Shown here: one piece after another, positions 1 through 8,270 of the stretch
Layout of the letters: each line of letters begins with the position of its first letter
How positions within the stretch are numbered: the stretch's first letter is position 1
DNA from: Gaiellasilicea sp963784895
GTDB taxonomy: Bacteria > Actinomycetota > Thermoleophilia > Gaiellales > Gaiellaceae
Assembly (NCBI GenBank): GCA_963784895.1
Contig: CAWATM010000005.1
Coordinates: forward strand, 11,161 to 75,160
DNA: 64,000 bases
Direction of reading: 5' to 3'
Notes under the pieces: model-generated
Databases searched by the model: none
The model's input: the letters and a program-made list of their open reading frames with translations, nothing else
What the model was told of the DNA's origin: nothing
Position numbers and translations under genes: made by a program

Positions 1-82
1 GCTACGAGCCAGGACACTCATCGTGCTCGTCATGATCAGGCCGCAGCGTTCTGGGTGCTGTCGCGTTTTCGTCTCAAGTCTG

Positions 83-88
83 TATAAG
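83..88 (+). promoter_or_regulatory. Possible -10 box of the MMPL gene
   Basis: TATAAG lies eight bases before the GTG start at 97, and no Shine-Dalgarno is visible. This is a weaker match than the TANNNT boxes found before other genes here, because the sixth base is G. Confidence 0.4.
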
Positions 89-96
89 AGTCTCCG

Positions 97-2229
97 GTGA
101 CCAGATTCGCCCGCCTCGTATCTGGCCACCGCTCGAAGTTCGTCGTGCTGGCCGCCTGGCTCGTTGCGCTCGCCGCGCTCGGACCGCTGATCGGCTCGTT
201 CGAGTCGAAGCAGCAAAACGAGCCTTCGAGCTTCCTCCCTGGCGATGCCGAGTCGGTGCGCGCTCTCGCCCTTTCCGACCAGTTCCCCTCGGCGGAGGGA
301 GTTGCAGGCATCGTCGTCTTCTCGCGCGAGGGCGGACTCACTCCCGCGGACCGCGAGCAGATCGCGAACATCCAGGCGGAGCTCGACGCGAATCCCCCAG
401 ACGGCGTTGTCTCAGTGAGTCCGCCTCGGCCGTCGGAGGACGGCGAAGCCGCACTCCTCGTCGTTCAGATCGTCACCGGAGGCGACGAAGAGATCCTGAT
501 CGAGGCGGTCGACTCGGTACGCGAGACGGTTTCCGAAGGCCTGCCGACGGGCCTCGAGGCGAAAGTCACGGGGCCGGCCGGGTACTCGGCCGATGCGAGC
601 GCGGCATTCGAAGGGATCAACTCGACCCTGCTCCTTGCCACGTCGCTGCTCGTCTTTGTCCTACTCGTCCTGATCTATCGCAGCCCGATCTTCTGGATCC
701 TCCCGCTACTCTCTGTCTTCTTCGCCGAGGCGATGGTACGCGGGATCGGCTCGCTGCTCGTCGATGCAGGCGTCGTCGTGAACGGCCAGACGGGCGGCAT
801 TCTCCTCGTCCTCGTCTTCGGAGCCGGAACGGACTATGCGCTCCTGCTTACCGCGCGCTACCGCGAGGAGCTCCACCGGCACGAGGACAAGCACGAGGCG
901 ATGCGGATCGCGGTGCGGCAGGCGGGCCCTGGGATCCTCGCCTCGGCGGGCACCGTCGTCGCGGCGCTTCTCTGTCTCTCTCTCGCGTCGGTCAACTCGA
1001 CCGCGGGGCTCGGCCCGGTCGGCGCCATGGGTGTGGCCGTTGCCGCGGCGGCGATGCTCACGGTGCTTCCGGCCCTCCTCCTGATCGGAGGCCGCCGCGC
1101 CTTCTGGCCAATCGTGCCCCAGTTCGACCGGCCGGGTAAGCCAAAGAACGGGACTTCCTGGCGGCGCGGGTTCTGGGGACGGCTCGGCCCATGGATCGAA
1201 CGCCGTCACCGCCCGGTCTGGATCGTGACCACCCTCGCGCTGCTCGCGGTCGCACTCGGGACTCTCACACTGGACTCGAACCTCACGACCGGCAACGCCT
1301 TCCGCGGCGAGATCGAGTCGGTCGAAGGGCAGGAGCTACTCGAGCGCTCGTTCCCCGCGGGTGCGAGCGCACCGACGACGCTCATCGTGACCGACCCGGA
1401 GCAGCTCGACGCCTTGATCGCGGCAACCGAGAAGTCTCCCGCCGTGGCCGAGGTCGGCCCCGTGCAAGAAGCTGCGCCGGGTGCGCTGTTCACCGTGACG
1501 CTCACGGAGGACCCGTTCAGCCAGGAGGGCTTCGCGTTGATCGAGCCACTGCGCGACGAGCTGCGTGCACTGGGCGGCGACGCCGTGCTCGTCGGCGGAG
1601 CGACAGCGGAGGAACACGACCTGCGCGAGGCCGTCCGAAGCGACACGCTGTTCCTCGTCCCGCTCGTGCTCCTCGTCGTCTTCGCCATCCTCGCTGTGCT
1701 GCTCCGCGCGCTGCTCGGTCCGCTCGTGCTGATGGCCACCGTCGTGCTCTCGTTCTTCGCCGCGCTCGGCCTTGCGCTCCTCGTCTTCGAGCTCTTCGCC
1801 GACTTCCCGGGCGAGGATCCGAGCTACCCGCTCTTCGCCTTCATCTTCCTCGTGGCACTGGGTATCGACTACAACATCTTCCTCATGGCACGCGTGCGCG
1901 AGGAGGCGCATGCGATGCCGACGAAGGAGGCGATGCTGAAGGGGCTTGCGGTCACCGGTGGCGTCATCACCTCGGCCGGGGTCGTCCTTGCCGGCACGTT
2001 CTCCGTCCTCGCCGTCCTGCCGCTCGTTGCGCTGACGCAGATCGGGATCACCGTCGCGCTCGGCGTCCTCCTCGACACCTTCGTCGTCCGCTCGATCCTC
2101 GTCCCCGCGCTCACGTTCTCGATCGGGGAGAAGACGTGGTGGCCGTCCGCGCTGGGGCGACGAGATCGGATCGGCGAGAAGGCTCCGGCTCCCAAAGAGC
2201 AAGTCGCCGCGCGGCGGGGTGTCCAGTGA
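97..2229 (+). CDS. MMPL/RND-type membrane transporter
   Basis: A 710-residue membrane protein of the MMPL/RND superfamily, which uses the proton gradient to export lipids or other hydrophobic compounds. It shows the usual internal duplication: a first helix near residues 15-36, an outer domain to about 165, five helices (about 170-330), then a helix near 375-390, a second outer domain, and a final helix block (about 525-690). GTDYALLL (about 245) and GIDYNIFLMAR (about 590) are the matching intramembrane motifs; in the family their Asp residues relay protons. The GTG start has no Shine-Dalgarno. The charged tail of about 30 residues is cytoplasmic by topology. Cargo cannot be inferred from sequence. 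Confidence 0.93.
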   Translation: MTRFARLVSGHRSKFVVLAAWLVALAALGPLIGSFESKQQNEPSSFLPGDAESVRALALSDQFPSAEGVAGIVVFSREGGLTPADREQIANIQAELDANPPDGVVSVSPPRPSEDGEAALLVVQIVTGGDEEILIEAVDSVRETVSEGLPTGLEAKVTGPAGYSADASAAFEGINSTLLLATSLLVFVLLVLIYRSPIFWILPLLSVFFAEAMVRGIGSLLVDAGVVVNGQTGGILLVLVFGAGTDYALLLTARYREELHRHEDKHEAMRIAVRQAGPGILASAGTVVAALLCLSLASVNSTAGLGPVGAMGVAVAAAAMLTVLPALLLIGGRRAFWPIVPQFDRPGKPKNGTSWRRGFWGRLGPWIERRHRPVWIVTTLALLAVALGTLTLDSNLTTGNAFRGEIESVEGQELLERSFPAGASAPTTLIVTDPEQLDALIAATEKSPAVAEVGPVQEAAPGALFTVTLTEDPFSQEGFALIEPLRDELRALGGDAVLVGGATAEEHDLREAVRSDTLFLVPLVLLVVFAILAVLLRALLGPLVLMATVVLSFFAALGLALLVFELFADFPGEDPSYPLFAFIFLVALGIDYNIFLMARVREEAHAMPTKEAMLKGLAVTGGVITSAGVVLAGTFSVLAVLPLVALTQIGITVALGVLLDTFVVRSILVPALTFSIGEKTWWPSALGRRDRIGEKAPAPKEQVAARRGVQ

Positions 2230-2248
2230 CCGTGCTGCGAGCTACGCG

Positions 2249-2411
2249 ATGAGACCGGACGTGGGAGCACTTCGGATCGGCGAGTTCGCCCGCCGCGTGG
2301 GATGTCAGCCCGGAGCTGCTGCGGGCCTGGGAACGCCGCTTGAGCGACCTGGAGCGCGCGATGGAGGCACTCGCGCGCTCACGGCGGGAAGGCGAACAGC
2401 CGGCCGACTGA
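2249..2411 (+). pseudogene. MerR-like helix-turn-helix fragment, frameshifted
   Basis: From the ATG at 2249 the first frame gives RIGEFARRVG, the start of a MerR-type winged helix. Skipping one base near 2303 lets the reading continue as VSPELLRAWERR, a textbook MerR recognition helix, then LSDLERAMEALARSRREG and a TGA at 2411. The span is 3n+1 long, as expected for one inserted base. Even when repaired (53 residues) the wing and most of the effector half are missing, so this is either a remnant with an internal deletion or a tiny HTH protein. It lies 19 bases after the MMPL stop. Confidence 0.55.
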
Positions 2412-2459
2412 AAGTGTTTCAATCGACCGGCTCTAGGAACCGCTTGGTTGAGCCAATCA

Positions 2460-2823
2460 TGGAGGCGGCGGGAATCGAACCCGCGTCCGCGGACGCACCG
2501 GACAGAGCATCTACAAGCGTAGTCCCGGATTCAGATTCGCCCGCCGGTCGGTTCCGAGACGACACACCCGACGGGCTAGCCATCCTAGAGTGTCGCGCCG
2601 CGGGCGATTGGCTCTCCCTTGGCGCCGAGCCCGACGTTGGCGCCGCATTCCCGGCCTCGGGCCGAGCCGGGTGCGACGTCGCCAGTCCTAAGGGTTACTT
2701 AGGCAGCGATTGCGAGTTCGTTCTTCGCATTTGTTCGTTTCCCGGTGGTTTTACGAGGCCGACCGGGGACCTCGGCTTGCAGCTCTACCGGAGAACCGAC
2801 CACGTCGAAACCAGGTCGCCCCC
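2460..2823 (-). ncRNA. ssrA: Transfer-messenger RNA (tmRNA)
   Basis: Read leftward, this RNA rescues stalled ribosomes and tags their products for proteolysis. The 5' end GGGGGCGACCTGGTTTCGAC pairs over seven bases with CGCCTCC at the 3' end (one G-U pair), followed by discriminator A; CCA is not encoded. A T-arm with GGTTCGATTCC sits just before the 3' strand. The tag reading frame is at 2728-2699 and ends AKNELAIAA-stop if GCG is the resume codon; the frame upstream stays open, so a longer tag is possible. The length of about 364 nt is normal. Its partner smpB is at 7488-7952. A TACACT box at 2847-2842 would start a precursor about 12 nt longer at the 5' end, fitting RNase P processing. Confidence 0.95.
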
Positions 2824-2840
2824 GTATGTGTTGTTCGACG

Positions 2841-2847
2841 TAGTGTA
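2841..2847. promoter_or_regulatory. Interleaved divergent -10 boxes (ssrA / GNAT gene)
   Basis: TAGTGTA reads TAGTGT on the plus strand, six bases before the GTG at 2853, and TACACT on the minus strand, about 19 bases before the mature tmRNA 5' end. One seven-base element can therefore serve both directions. Confidence 0.6.
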
Positions 2848-2852
2848 GCCGG

Positions 2853-3773
2853 GTGGCGAAGATCCGCGAGATCGGCGAGGCCGAGCTCGAAGCGTTCCTC
2901 GGCGTGCTGCAGGTGGCGATGCCACGCGAGGAGACCGGCGGTGTGGCGGGTCTCCTCGACTGGCGGCGGCAGGCGCAGGACATGATCTGGCTGCTCGCGG
3001 AGGAGGACGGGGAAGTCGTCGGCGCCGCCTACGGCGTCGCCGGCTGGCACACCCCACCCCACCGCGGAATCGGCGCCGCGCTCGTCCTCCCGGAGCGCCG
3101 AGGTCACGGTACGGGCGACGAGCTCCGCGCCGTGATCGAGCGCTGGTCGGCCGAGCGGGGGATCACCGAGCTCGATGCGCCGGTGGCGGAAGGGGACGAC
3201 GGCAGTCTCGCCTGGGCGGCCGCGCGCGGCTACGAGGAGGCCGGACGCAACTCGCGGATGGTGCTCGACCTGACGGCGATCGAGGCGCCCGATGTCGAGC
3301 CGCCGCCGGGCATCGAGATCGTCACGTGGGCCGAGCGCCCCGAGCTCGCCGAGGGCCTCTGGGAGGTCGCGCGTGAGGCGTCCCGCGACATCCCCGGCGA
3401 GGAGGAGACCGACGTCGGCTCGCTCGAGGAATGGCTCGACCGCGACATGCGCGGCGGCGGTGACCGGCCGGAGGCCGTCTTCGTCGCGGTCGAGGACGGC
3501 AAGGTGCTCGGCTACGCGAAGCTCGCCTTCTCCGAGGAGACGTCCGAGCGCGCGTTCCACGACCTCACCGGCGTCAAGCGGGCGCACCGCGGCCGGGGGA
3601 TCGCCGCCGTGCTGAAAGCGAAACAGATCGCCTGGGCGAAGGAGAACGGCTATTCGGCGCTCCAGACCTCGAACGAGGTGCGAAACGCGCCGATCCGCCA
3701 CCTGAATGCGAAACACGGCTACGTGCTCGAGCCGGGAGTCGTGATCCTGCGCGGCAGCCTCACGGCTACCTGA
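2853..3773 (+). CDS. GNAT-family acetyltransferase with two GNAT domains
   Basis: A 306-residue protein with two tandem acetyl-CoA-dependent N-acetyltransferase folds. The first half carries the acetyl-CoA loop as LPERRGHGTGDELR (about 80-93); the second carries KRAHRGRGIAAVLK (about 243-256) and ends with the usual SNEVRNAPIRHLNAKHGY segment. Tandem GNAT proteins often have one active and one structural domain, and the second is the better match here. The GTG start is leaderless: TAGTGT ends six bases upstream. The substrate is unknown. The gene's 3' end overlaps the convergent molybdenum-enzyme operon by 8 bp. Confidence 0.88.
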   Translation: MAKIREIGEAELEAFLGVLQVAMPREETGGVAGLLDWRRQAQDMIWLLAEEDGEVVGAAYGVAGWHTPPHRGIGAALVLPERRGHGTGDELRAVIERWSAERGITELDAPVAEGDDGSLAWAAARGYEEAGRNSRMVLDLTAIEAPDVEPPPGIEIVTWAERPELAEGLWEVAREASRDIPGEEETDVGSLEEWLDRDMRGGGDRPEAVFVAVEDGKVLGYAKLAFSEETSERAFHDLTGVKRAHRGRGIAAVLKAKQIAWAKENGYSALQTSNEVRNAPIRHLNAKHGYVLEPGVVILRGSLTAT

Positions 3774-4602
3774 GCATCGCCTCCTCGAGCGCCCGCCGGC
3801 CGACGACGCGGGCAAGGTGCGCACGGAACTCGGCGCTGGCGCCGGTGTCGGTCGGCGGGTCGGTTCCCTCCGCCATCTGCGCACCCGGATCCTCGTCCCC
3901 CGAACGAAGCGCCTCCTCCGCCGCGATCGCTCGCAGCGGTGTTGGGCCCATGTTCGTCAGCGTGATCCTGGCATCTTCGACATCGCCGTTGTCACGACGC
4001 ACGAGTGCCGCGACGCCGACGGTCGCCCAATCCTGCGCGCGTCGGTTGAACTTGAGGTACGACCAGCCCGTCCACGCGCCGAGCTTCGGCACGCGGATCT
4101 CGATCAGCATCTCCCCCGGCCCCACGGCCGAGTCGAAGACGCCCTGGAAGAACTCCGCGGCCGGAACAGTTCGCTCGCCGTCCGCTCCCACGACCGTGAG
4201 CTCGGCGCCGAGGGCGAGAATCACGGCCGGGAAGTCGGACGCGGGATCGCAGTGGGCGAGCGAGCCGCCGATCGTCCCGCGGTGGCGGACCTGGGGGTCG
4301 CCGACCAAGCCGGCGGTGTGCGACACGATCGGGCAGTGCTCCTGGATCAGCGGGTCGTCCTGCAGCGCCTTGTACCGCGTGAGCGCTCCGATCGCGAGCC
4401 ACTCGCCGGTGTCGCGCACATACGAGAGCTCGGGAATCCGGCCGATGTCGACGAGCATGGACGGCCGGGCGAAGCGGAGCCGCAGCAGTGGGATCAGCGA
4501 ATGTCCGCCGGCGAGCAGCTTTGCGTCCTCACGCGAGCCGAGGAGCGAGACCGCATGCTCGGCCGACTCGGCGACCTCATAGTCGAACGACGAGGGAATC
4601 AT
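3766..4602 (-). CDS. Xanthine/CO dehydrogenase-type FAD-binding medium subunit
   Basis: This 278-residue subunit of a molybdenum hydroxylase carries the FAD that passes electrons from the iron-sulfur subunit to the final acceptor. The flavin-binding signatures LLAGGHSLIPLLRLR (about 29-43) and HRGTIGGSLAHCDPASD (about 100-116) are both present, followed by the CO-dehydrogenase flavoprotein C-terminal domain. ATG at 4602 overlaps the TGA of the large-subunit gene (ATGA), so the three genes form one leftward operon in the order small, large, medium. An ORF extension upstream of 4602 has no support because it lies inside the large-subunit gene. Confidence 0.93.
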   Translation of the reverse strand: MIPSSFDYEVAESAEHAVSLLGSREDAKLLAGGHSLIPLLRLRFARPSMLVDIGRIPELSYVRDTGEWLAIGALTRYKALQDDPLIQEHCPIVSHTAGLVGDPQVRHRGTIGGSLAHCDPASDFPAVILALGAELTVVGADGERTVPAAEFFQGVFDSAVGPGEMLIEIRVPKLGAWTGWSYLKFNRRAQDWATVGVAALVRRDNGDVEDARITLTNMGPTPLRAIAAEEALRSGDEDPGAQMAEGTDPPTDTGASAEFRAHLARVVGRRALEEAMLR

Positions 4603-6956
4603 GACCGTGCCTCCTGGATCGCCCGCCACACCCGCTCGGGTGTGGCCGGCATGTCGATGTCGGTGACACCGAACGGCGTCAAGGCGTCGATGACCGCGTT
4701 CATCACCGCCGCCGGCGAGGCGATCGCGCCCGTCTCGCCGACGCCCTTCACGCCCAGCGGGTTGGTCGGGCTCGGCGTCTCCGTCCGGTCGAGCTCGTAG
4801 TTGGGGATCTCCACCGCTGACGGAACGAGGTAGTTCGTCAGCGACGAGGTCAGGAGGTTGCCGTCGTCGTCGTAGACGGCCTCCTCGAAGAGGGCCTGTG
4901 CGACTCCCTGCGTGATCCCGCCGTGGACCTGCCCCTCGACGATCATCGGATTGACGACCTTGCCGACGTCGTCGACCGCGATGTAGCGGAGCAGCTGCAC
5001 GTCGCCGGTCTCGGTGTCGATCTCGACCACGGCCGCATGCGCCCCGCCCGGCCAGCTGAAGTTCGGCGGGTCGTAGACCGCGGTTGCTTCGAGGCCGGGC
5101 TCGAAGCCGGGCGGGAGGTCGTGCGCCGACCACGCCGCGAACGCCAGCTCCTTCATCGTCACCGCAGCGTCGGCGGTGCTGAAGGTGCCGGCGTCGTAGG
5201 CGAGCTCGCTCTCGTCGACGCCGAGCTGGTGCGCGGCGAGAGTCCGCGCCTTCGCCACGATCTTCTGAGCGGCGTTGTGGAGCGCGATCCCGCCGACGGT
5301 GAGGCTGCGGCTGCCGTAGGTGTCCATCCCGAGCGGGCTCACCGTCGTGTCACCGTGCAGTACCTCGATCTCGTCGACCCCGTAGCCGAGCTCGTCGGCG
5401 GTGATCTGCGACCAGGCCGTCTCGTGCCCTTGCCCGTGCGGCGAGGTGCCGGTCAGTACCTGGACCGTTCCGCTCGGCAGGCAGCGGATCGTCGACGCGT
5501 CCCAGCCGCCGGCCACGTAGCGGATCGCACCGAGGATCCCGGACGGCGCGAGCCCGCACATCTCGATGTAGGTCGACAAGCCGATCCCGAGCTGCTTGGC
5601 GTCGCCGCGTTCGCGACGTTCAGCTTGCTCGGCCCGGACCGCCTCGAGGTCGAGCTGCTCGAGCGCCTTGTCGAGCGACGCGTGGTAGTCGCCGGAGTCG
5701 ATCGTCAGCCCTGACGCGATCGTGGCCGGGAACTCGGTGATGAAGTTCCGGCGCCGCAGTTCGATCGGATCCATGCCGAGCTCGATCGCGAGGGCGTCCA
5801 TCGCCCGCTCGATCGCGTACGTCGCCTCGGGCCGGCCGGCGCCGCGGTAGGCGTCGGTCGGCGTCGTGTGGGTGAAGACGCCCGTGCACTCGAAGCTGTA
5901 CGCCGGGATGTCATAACACCCCCCGTAGATCCAGGCGCCGAGCAGCGGGATCCCCGGCGTCACGAGCTGCAGGTACGCGCCCATCGCCGAGACGAGCCTG
6001 ACGCGGACGGCAGTGACGGAGCCCGCCGACGTGGCCGCCAGCTCGATTTCCTGGAGGACGTCGCGGCCGTGGATCGTGGCCGTGAACCCTTCCGACCGCT
6101 CCTCGATCCACTTCACGGGCCGGTGCAGCCGCCGCGCGAGCGCCAGGCAGAGCGCTTCCTCGGCGTAGACGTCGAGCTTCGACCCGAAGCCGCCGCCGAC
6201 GTCAGGGGCGATCACGCGCAGCCGAGCCTCCGGAATGCCGACCACGCCCGAGAGCGTCAGCCGAGCGATGTGCGGGATCTGAGTCGAGGTCCACAGTGTC
6301 AGCTCACCCGTGCCGGGCAGCTCCTGGGCAAGGGCGCCGCGTGGCTCCATCGCCATGGGAATCAGCCGCTGCTGGCGGTAGTGCCGCTTGACGGTGACGT
6401 CGGCCTCGGCGAACGCCTGGTCGACCTCGCCGGCGTCGAGCTTCCAGACGTAGCACTCGTTCGTCCCGAGGTCGTCGTGGACGAGTGGTGCGTCGGCGTC
6501 GAGCGCCTTGCCGACGTCGGCGACCACCTCGAGCGGCTCGTAGTCGACCTCGACGAGCTCTGCCGCGTCTTTCGAGATCGCCCGCGTCTCCGCCACGACG
6601 ACCGCGACGCCGTCGCCGACGTGCCGTGCCTTGTCGAAAGCGAGCGGGAAGTGTGACGGCATCCTGATCTCTTCGGTGACGGGCCATGCGCACGGCAGCG
6701 AGCCGGCCCAGTCGGCCGCGAGCTCGGCGCCGCTGAAGGCGGCGACCACGCCCTTGACCTTGCGCGCCGCGGCGAGGTCGACCTTGCCGATCCGCGCGTG
6801 CGCGTACGGGCTGCGGACGACGGCGAGCCAGACCTGGCCGGGGAGGTTGATGTTGTCGATGAACTGGCCGTTGCCGGTGACGAGCTTCCGGTCCTCCTTG
6901 CGCGGGACCGGCGTGCCGACGACGCGGCCGGTAGCGAGGGTCTCCGTCGTCGCCAT
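4599..6956 (-). CDS. Molybdenum hydroxylase large (Mo-MCD binding) subunit
   Basis: A 785-residue catalytic subunit of the xanthine dehydrogenase / aldehyde oxidase / CO dehydrogenase superfamily. Visible cofactor motifs are DVGGGFGSKLDVYAEE and, near the C-terminus, GVGETGAIASPAAVMNA with the catalytic Glu. The active-site loop reads AYRGAGRPEA. Genuine aerobic CO dehydrogenases (form I) have AYXCSFR with a Cys, so this is a form II-like or other hydroxylase whose substrate (aldehyde, purine or other heterocycle) cannot be named. ATG at 6956 abuts the small-subunit stop as TGATG. No Mo-cofactor insertion genes are seen in the window. Confidence 0.93.
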   Translation of the reverse strand: MATTETLATGRVVGTPVPRKEDRKLVTGNGQFIDNINLPGQVWLAVVRSPYAHARIGKVDLAAARKVKGVVAAFSGAELAADWAGSLPCAWPVTEEIRMPSHFPLAFDKARHVGDGVAVVVAETRAISKDAAELVEVDYEPLEVVADVGKALDADAPLVHDDLGTNECYVWKLDAGEVDQAFAEADVTVKRHYRQQRLIPMAMEPRGALAQELPGTGELTLWTSTQIPHIARLTLSGVVGIPEARLRVIAPDVGGGFGSKLDVYAEEALCLALARRLHRPVKWIEERSEGFTATIHGRDVLQEIELAATSAGSVTAVRVRLVSAMGAYLQLVTPGIPLLGAWIYGGCYDIPAYSFECTGVFTHTTPTDAYRGAGRPEATYAIERAMDALAIELGMDPIELRRRNFITEFPATIASGLTIDSGDYHASLDKALEQLDLEAVRAEQAERRERGDAKQLGIGLSTYIEMCGLAPSGILGAIRYVAGGWDASTIRCLPSGTVQVLTGTSPHGQGHETAWSQITADELGYGVDEIEVLHGDTTVSPLGMDTYGSRSLTVGGIALHNAAQKIVAKARTLAAHQLGVDESELAYDAGTFSTADAAVTMKELAFAAWSAHDLPPGFEPGLEATAVYDPPNFSWPGGAHAAVVEIDTETGDVQLLRYIAVDDVGKVVNPMIVEGQVHGGITQGVAQALFEEAVYDDDGNLLTSSLTNYLVPSAVEIPNYELDRTETPSPTNPLGVKGVGETGAIASPAAVMNAVIDALTPFGVTDIDMPATPERVWRAIQEARS

Positions 6957-7423
6957 CACGCCTCCGCTCCGACGGCGGCCGTGTGCACGGCCGCGACGAT
7001 GTTCTGGTACCCGGTACAGCGGCAAAGGTTGCCCTCGAGTGCGTGCCGGATCTCGCTCTCGCTCGGATGGGGGTTTTGCGCGAGCAGGCTCGCGGCGGCC
7101 ATCAGCATTCCTGGCGTGCAGTAGCCGCACTGGAGCCCGTGCTGCTCGTGGAACGCCTGCTGCAGCGGGTGGAGGTCGCCGTTCGAGGAGAGCCCTTCGA
7201 TCGTCGTCAGCTCCATCCCGTCGGCCTGGACACCGAGCAGCGTGCATGATTTGACCGACTCCCCGTTCAGGAGCACGGTGCAGGCGCCGCACGAGGACGT
7301 GTCGCAGCCGACGTTCGTCCCGGTCAGCCCGAGACGGTCGCGCAGGACGTAGACGAGGAGCTCTCGCGGCTCCAGGTCGAGCTCGTGCCGGACGCCGTTG
7401 ACAGCAAGCGAGACATGTCTCAT
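6956..7423 (-). CDS. Molybdenum hydroxylase small [2Fe-2S] subunit
   Basis: A 155-residue protein with two [2Fe-2S] clusters that carries electrons from the molybdenum site to FAD. The plant-ferredoxin-like N-terminal cluster ligands are in GCDTSSCGACTVLLNGESV and the helical second cluster in CGYCTPGMLM and CRCTGYQNIV. The start ATG at 7423 is preceded by AGGAGAGCTGAC, a good Shine-Dalgarno. First gene of the small-large-medium operon. Function as an electron-transfer subunit is certain from the motifs; the substrate is set by the large subunit and remains open. Confidence 0.94.
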   Translation of the reverse strand: MRHVSLAVNGVRHELDLEPRELLVYVLRDRLGLTGTNVGCDTSSCGACTVLLNGESVKSCTLLGVQADGMELTTIEGLSSNGDLHPLQQAFHEQHGLQCGYCTPGMLMAAASLLAQNPHPSESEIRHALEGNLCRCTGYQNIVAAVHTAAVGAEA

Positions 7424-7487
7424 GTCAGCTCTCCTCGTCAGCGGTGCGAGTCGCGGCGAGATTACTAAGCCCGCGTGGCGTCTGCCA

Positions 7488-7952
7488 CTAGCGGCGGCTC
7501 TTGAGCTCCCGGTCGATCTGACGCTTCGCCTCGCGGTCGACGATCGTCCGCCGCTTGTCGCCCTTCTCCTTCCCGCGCGCGAGGGCGATCTCGATCTTGA
7601 CACGGCCGTCCTTGAAATAGAGTCGGGTCGGGACGATCGTCTGTCCCTTCTCGCGCACCTTGCCGACGAGGTCGGCGATCTCGGCCCGCTTGAGCAGCAG
7701 CTTGCGGTCGCGGTTCGGCTCGTGGTTGGCGATGTTCCCCTGCGCGTACTCGGAGATCTCTGCGCCGACGAGCCACACCTCGTTGTCGCGCACGTCCGCG
7801 TACGCGTGCGCGAGCGTGACGCGGCCGTCGCGCAGCGACTTCACCTCGGTGCCGACGAGCGCGATCCCCGCTTCGAAGCGCTCGAGCAGCTCGTAGTCGT
7901 ACCGCGCGCGGCGGTTCTCGGCGATCACTTTCGTTCCGGTTGGCCGGGCCAT
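7488..7952 (-). CDS. smpB: SsrA-binding protein SmpB
   Basis: This 154-residue RNA-binding protein delivers tmRNA to stalled ribosomes and mimics the anticodon arm. Typical features are NRRARYDYELLERFEAGIAL, GTEVKSLRDGRVTL, the HEPNRDRKLLL stretch and a basic C-terminal tail DREAKRQIDRELKSRR that enters the mRNA channel. Length is normal. ATG at 7952 follows TACACT by six bases, so it is probably leaderless. The RNA partner ssrA lies about 4.7 kb away on the same strand, separated by the GNAT gene and the molybdenum operon. Confidence 0.97.
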   Translation of the reverse strand: MARPTGTKVIAENRRARYDYELLERFEAGIALVGTEVKSLRDGRVTLAHAYADVRDNEVWLVGAEISEYAQGNIANHEPNRDRKLLLKRAEIADLVGKVREKGQTIVPTRLYFKDGRVKIEIALARGKEKGDKRRTIVDREAKRQIDRELKSRR

Positions 7953-7958
7953 TTCGCC

Positions 7959-7964
7959 AGTGTA
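7959..7964 (-). promoter_or_regulatory. -10 box of smpB (leaderless)
   Basis: TACACT on the minus strand, six bases from the ATG of smpB. Confidence 0.6.
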
Positions 7965-7994
7965 GGGACGGCCCGGCTGGGCGCCGCGCACCGG

Positions 7995-8000
7995 TAACGT
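7995..8000 (+). promoter_or_regulatory. -10 box of SemiSWEET gene (leaderless)
   Basis: TAACGT, six bases before the GTG at 8007. Confidence 0.55.
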
Positions 8001-8006
8001 GGTGAC

Positions 8007-8270
8007 GTGGTCACCGCCCTCGCGTTCGTAGCGGCGACGTGGGGCATCGCGATGGCGGTCTCCCCCGTCCTCCAGATCCGCAAGATGGTCCAGCACCGGA
8101 GCTCGCACGGGATCTCGCTCGGCTACCCGACCGTCCTCTTCGTCGGCTTCCTGCTCTGGCTCGCGTACGGGATCGCGCTCGGCAACTGGGCGCTGATCCT
8201 CCCGAACACGGTCGCGGCGATCGTGATCGTCGCCACGATCGCGGTCGCGCGGCACTACCGCCGGCCCTGA
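8007..8270 (+). CDS. SemiSWEET-type sugar transporter
   Basis: An 87-residue protein with three membrane helices (about 4-20, 37-57 and 62-80), the single triple-helix bundle of bacterial SemiSWEETs, which act as dimers moving sugars down their gradient. The first helix contains SPVLQIRKM, equivalent to the PQ-loop motif, followed by SSHGISLGYP. GTG is leaderless after TAACGT. Its last 16 bp overlap the end of the convergent gene at 8255. Sugar specificity is unknown; a generic MtN3/saliva family label would also be correct. Confidence 0.85.
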   Translation: MVTALAFVAATWGIAMAVSPVLQIRKMVQHRSSHGISLGYPTVLFVGFLLWLAYGIALGNWALILPNTVAAIVIVATIAVARHYRRP

